Positions 31,641 to 32,772 of a stretch of 32,772 bases of DNA are shown here, in pieces; the stretch's first letter is position 1, and every line of letters begins with the position of its first letter. Made by a program: the position numbers and the translations under genes. Under the pieces are notes generated by a model. It searched no databases, was not told where the DNA came from, and was given only the letters and a program-made list of their open reading frames with translations. Source of the stretch: Streptomyces graminilatus (GTDB lineage Bacteria > Actinomycetota > Actinomycetes > Streptomycetales > Streptomycetaceae); NCBI RefSeq assembly GCF_001418565.1, contig NZ_LIQQ01000154.1, positions 1-32,772 of the forward strand, read 5' to 3'.

Positions 31641-32772
31641 GGGTGCCCTCCAAGAGCTGCCGACGCAGCTCCTTGCGGTCGGTCTTGCCGTTGGGGGTGA
31701 GCGGAAGCGCGGTCAGCACATGGCAGATGTCGGGCACCTTGGCGGCTTCGAGGCGCTCCCCGAGCCGGGCCAGCACCTGCTCCCCGCTCAGGTCGGGGGC
31801 CTCGCCGACGACGAAGAGGACCATGTCGCGGTCCTCCTCCGGCACGAGCAGCGCCGCTTCGCGGACGCCGTCGATGTCGAGCACGGCGGCCTCGATCTCC
31901 ACGGACGTCATCCGCGAGCCGCGCCGCTTGAACAGGTCGTCGCGGCGGCCCTGGAAGTAGACGTGGCCGTCGGCGTCGAGGCGGCCGTAGTCACCGGTGT
32001 GCAGGGTGCGCGGTGCGCCGTCGGCGCCCGGACGGTAGCGCAGGGCGGTCTGCTCGGGGGAGCGCCAGTAGCCGGCCATCAGGTGCGGGCCGCGCACCAC
32101 GATCTCGCCGGTCTCGCCGGTCGGGACCGGCCGTCCCTCGTCGTCGACCACCAGGACCTCGGTGCCGGGCAGCGCGGGACCCACCGAACCGGGGCGGGCC
32201 AGGTCCCCGTCGGGCTCCAGGATGGTGATCCGCTTGCACTCGGTGGTGCCGTACATGGGCGCCACCGAAGCGCCGGGGAACGTCTCGCGGAGCGTGGCGA
32301 TGAGCGGGGCGTTGAGGGCGGCCCCGGTGTTGGTGAACAGCCGTATGGCGGTGGGGCGTTGGTCGCGGGAGGCGAGTTTGACGAGCAGTTCGCCGAGCGA
32401 CGGCACGAGGGGCACGACGGTCGCCCCGTGGTCCCGGGCGAAGCCGAGCAGCCGGGCGTGGTCGGCCGGTCCGGACAGCAGCAGTTCGGCGCCGGACAGC
32501 ACGCTGAGCAGGACCTGGTAGAGGCCGTAGTCGAAGGAGAGCGGGACGGCGGTGAGCACGACGTCGTCGGGGCGGTAGTTCAGCCTCGCCTGGATGGCGC
32601 GGGCGGCGAACGCCACCGGACCGTGCGGGCAGGCCACGCCCTTGGGCGCCCCGGTGCTGCCCGAGGTGTAGATGAGCAGGCAGAGCCGGTCGGCGGGCAC
32701 CTCGGTCTCGGTACGGGCGGCCGGGTCGGCCGGTCCGGACAGGTCCAGCTCGGACACGACGGCCACCGGCAC
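31630..32772 (-). CDS. AMP-forming acyl/aminoacyl ligase, partial at the window edge
   Basis: The C-terminal 380 residues or so of an ANL-superfamily adenylating enzyme; the start lies beyond base 32772. Seen in order: P-loop LLIYTSGSTGAPKGV, PLSFDYGLYQVLLSVLSGAE, MYGTTECKR, TGEIVVRGPHLMAGYW, HTGDYGRLDADGHVYFQGR, DDLFKRRGSRMTSVEIE, and the C-terminal catalytic lysine motif LPLTPNGKTDRKELRRQ. No carrier domain follows, so it is a stand-alone ligase that would load the carrier part of the next gene. The SFDYGL segment is common among amino-acid- or exosortase-type ligases. Its substrate is probably the amino acid decarboxylated by its partner. Confidence 0.9.
   Translation of the reverse strand: MPVAVVSELDLSGPADPAARTETEVPADRLCLLIYTSGSTGAPKGVACPHGPVAFAARAIQARLNYRPDDVVLTAVPLSFDYGLYQVLLSVLSGAELLLSGPADHARLLGFARDHGATVVPLVPSLGELLVKLASRDQRPTAIRLFTNTGAALNAPLIATLRETFPGASVAPMYGTTECKRITILEPDGDLARPGSVGPALPGTEVLVVDDEGRPVPTGETGEIVVRGPHLMAGYWRSPEQTALRYRPGADGAPRTLHTGDYGRLDADGHVYFQGRRDDLFKRRGSRMTSVEIEAAVLDIDGVREAALLVPEEDRDMVLFVVGEAPDLSGEQVLARLGERLEAAKVPDICHVLTALPLTPNGKTDRKELRRQLLEGTHVH

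Noticed and set aside
28482..31700. A 1072-codon open frame on the plus strand opposite the KAS III and decarboxylase genes
   Set aside because: It is antisense to genes with complete catalytic motif sets. The product is Gly/Arg/His/Gln-rich without any domain.

Overview
The window is high-GC DNA (about 70% by eye) with strong G/C at third codon positions, GGAGG-type ribosome sites, GTG starts, Tat-type export signals and protein families typical of Streptomyces. I read it as Streptomyces or a close relative. It splits into three zones.

LEFT, 1-14.25 kb, looks like accessory DNA. It holds a lower-GC stretch without a convincing gene (1-782), a membrane acyltransferase, an IS110-type transposase relic, and then a same-strand block read right to left. 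That block is: an 1128-residue ALF-repeat/alanine-rich coiled-coil exported protein (7138-10524); a secreted protein combining a NucA/NucB-like domain with an Endonuclease_NS_2-like C-terminus (5121-7058); an intact DUF1963-type protein (4060-5088); and a decayed second copy of that protein (about 3003-4038). I suggest this is a polymorphic-toxin-type locus with duplicated candidate immunity genes. Opposite it lie a small exported protein, the leftover 3' tail of a paralogue, and a trypsin-fold/FG-GAP protein whose catalytic His position is Ser. The zone ends at a 3' half of tRNA-Ser (about 14194-14247), which looks like the scar of a tRNA-targeted integrative element. An intact tRNA copy would then lie outside the window to the left.

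MIDDLE, 14.25-22.3 kb, is mixed chromosomal DNA: a truncated beta-propeller-like coding fragment, a VapBC-type pair whose toxin has lost one acidic active-site residue, three small conserved or unknown proteins, an alpha/beta hydrolase, a secreted allene-oxide-cyclase-barrel-like protein, and a large helicase-associated-domain protein. The intergenic region 19.4-19.8 kb carries several striking palindromes.

RIGHT, 22.4 kb to the edge, is a biosynthetic gene cluster that continues past the window. Its parts are an AMP-forming ligase (partial), a PLP-dependent decarboxylase fused to a carrier protein, a KAS III-like enzyme, a small membrane protein, a P450, an FAD monooxygenase, an SRPBCC protein and an MMPL exporter. 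The likely logic is that an amino acid is adenylated, loaded on the carrier protein and decarboxylated there. It would then be transferred or condensed by the KAS III-like enzyme, oxidised, and exported. The product cannot be named from the sequence.

A structural theme recurs on the minus strand: three genes (18896, 22410 and 26834) end in a short tandem repeat placed between the stop codon and a strong terminator hairpin.
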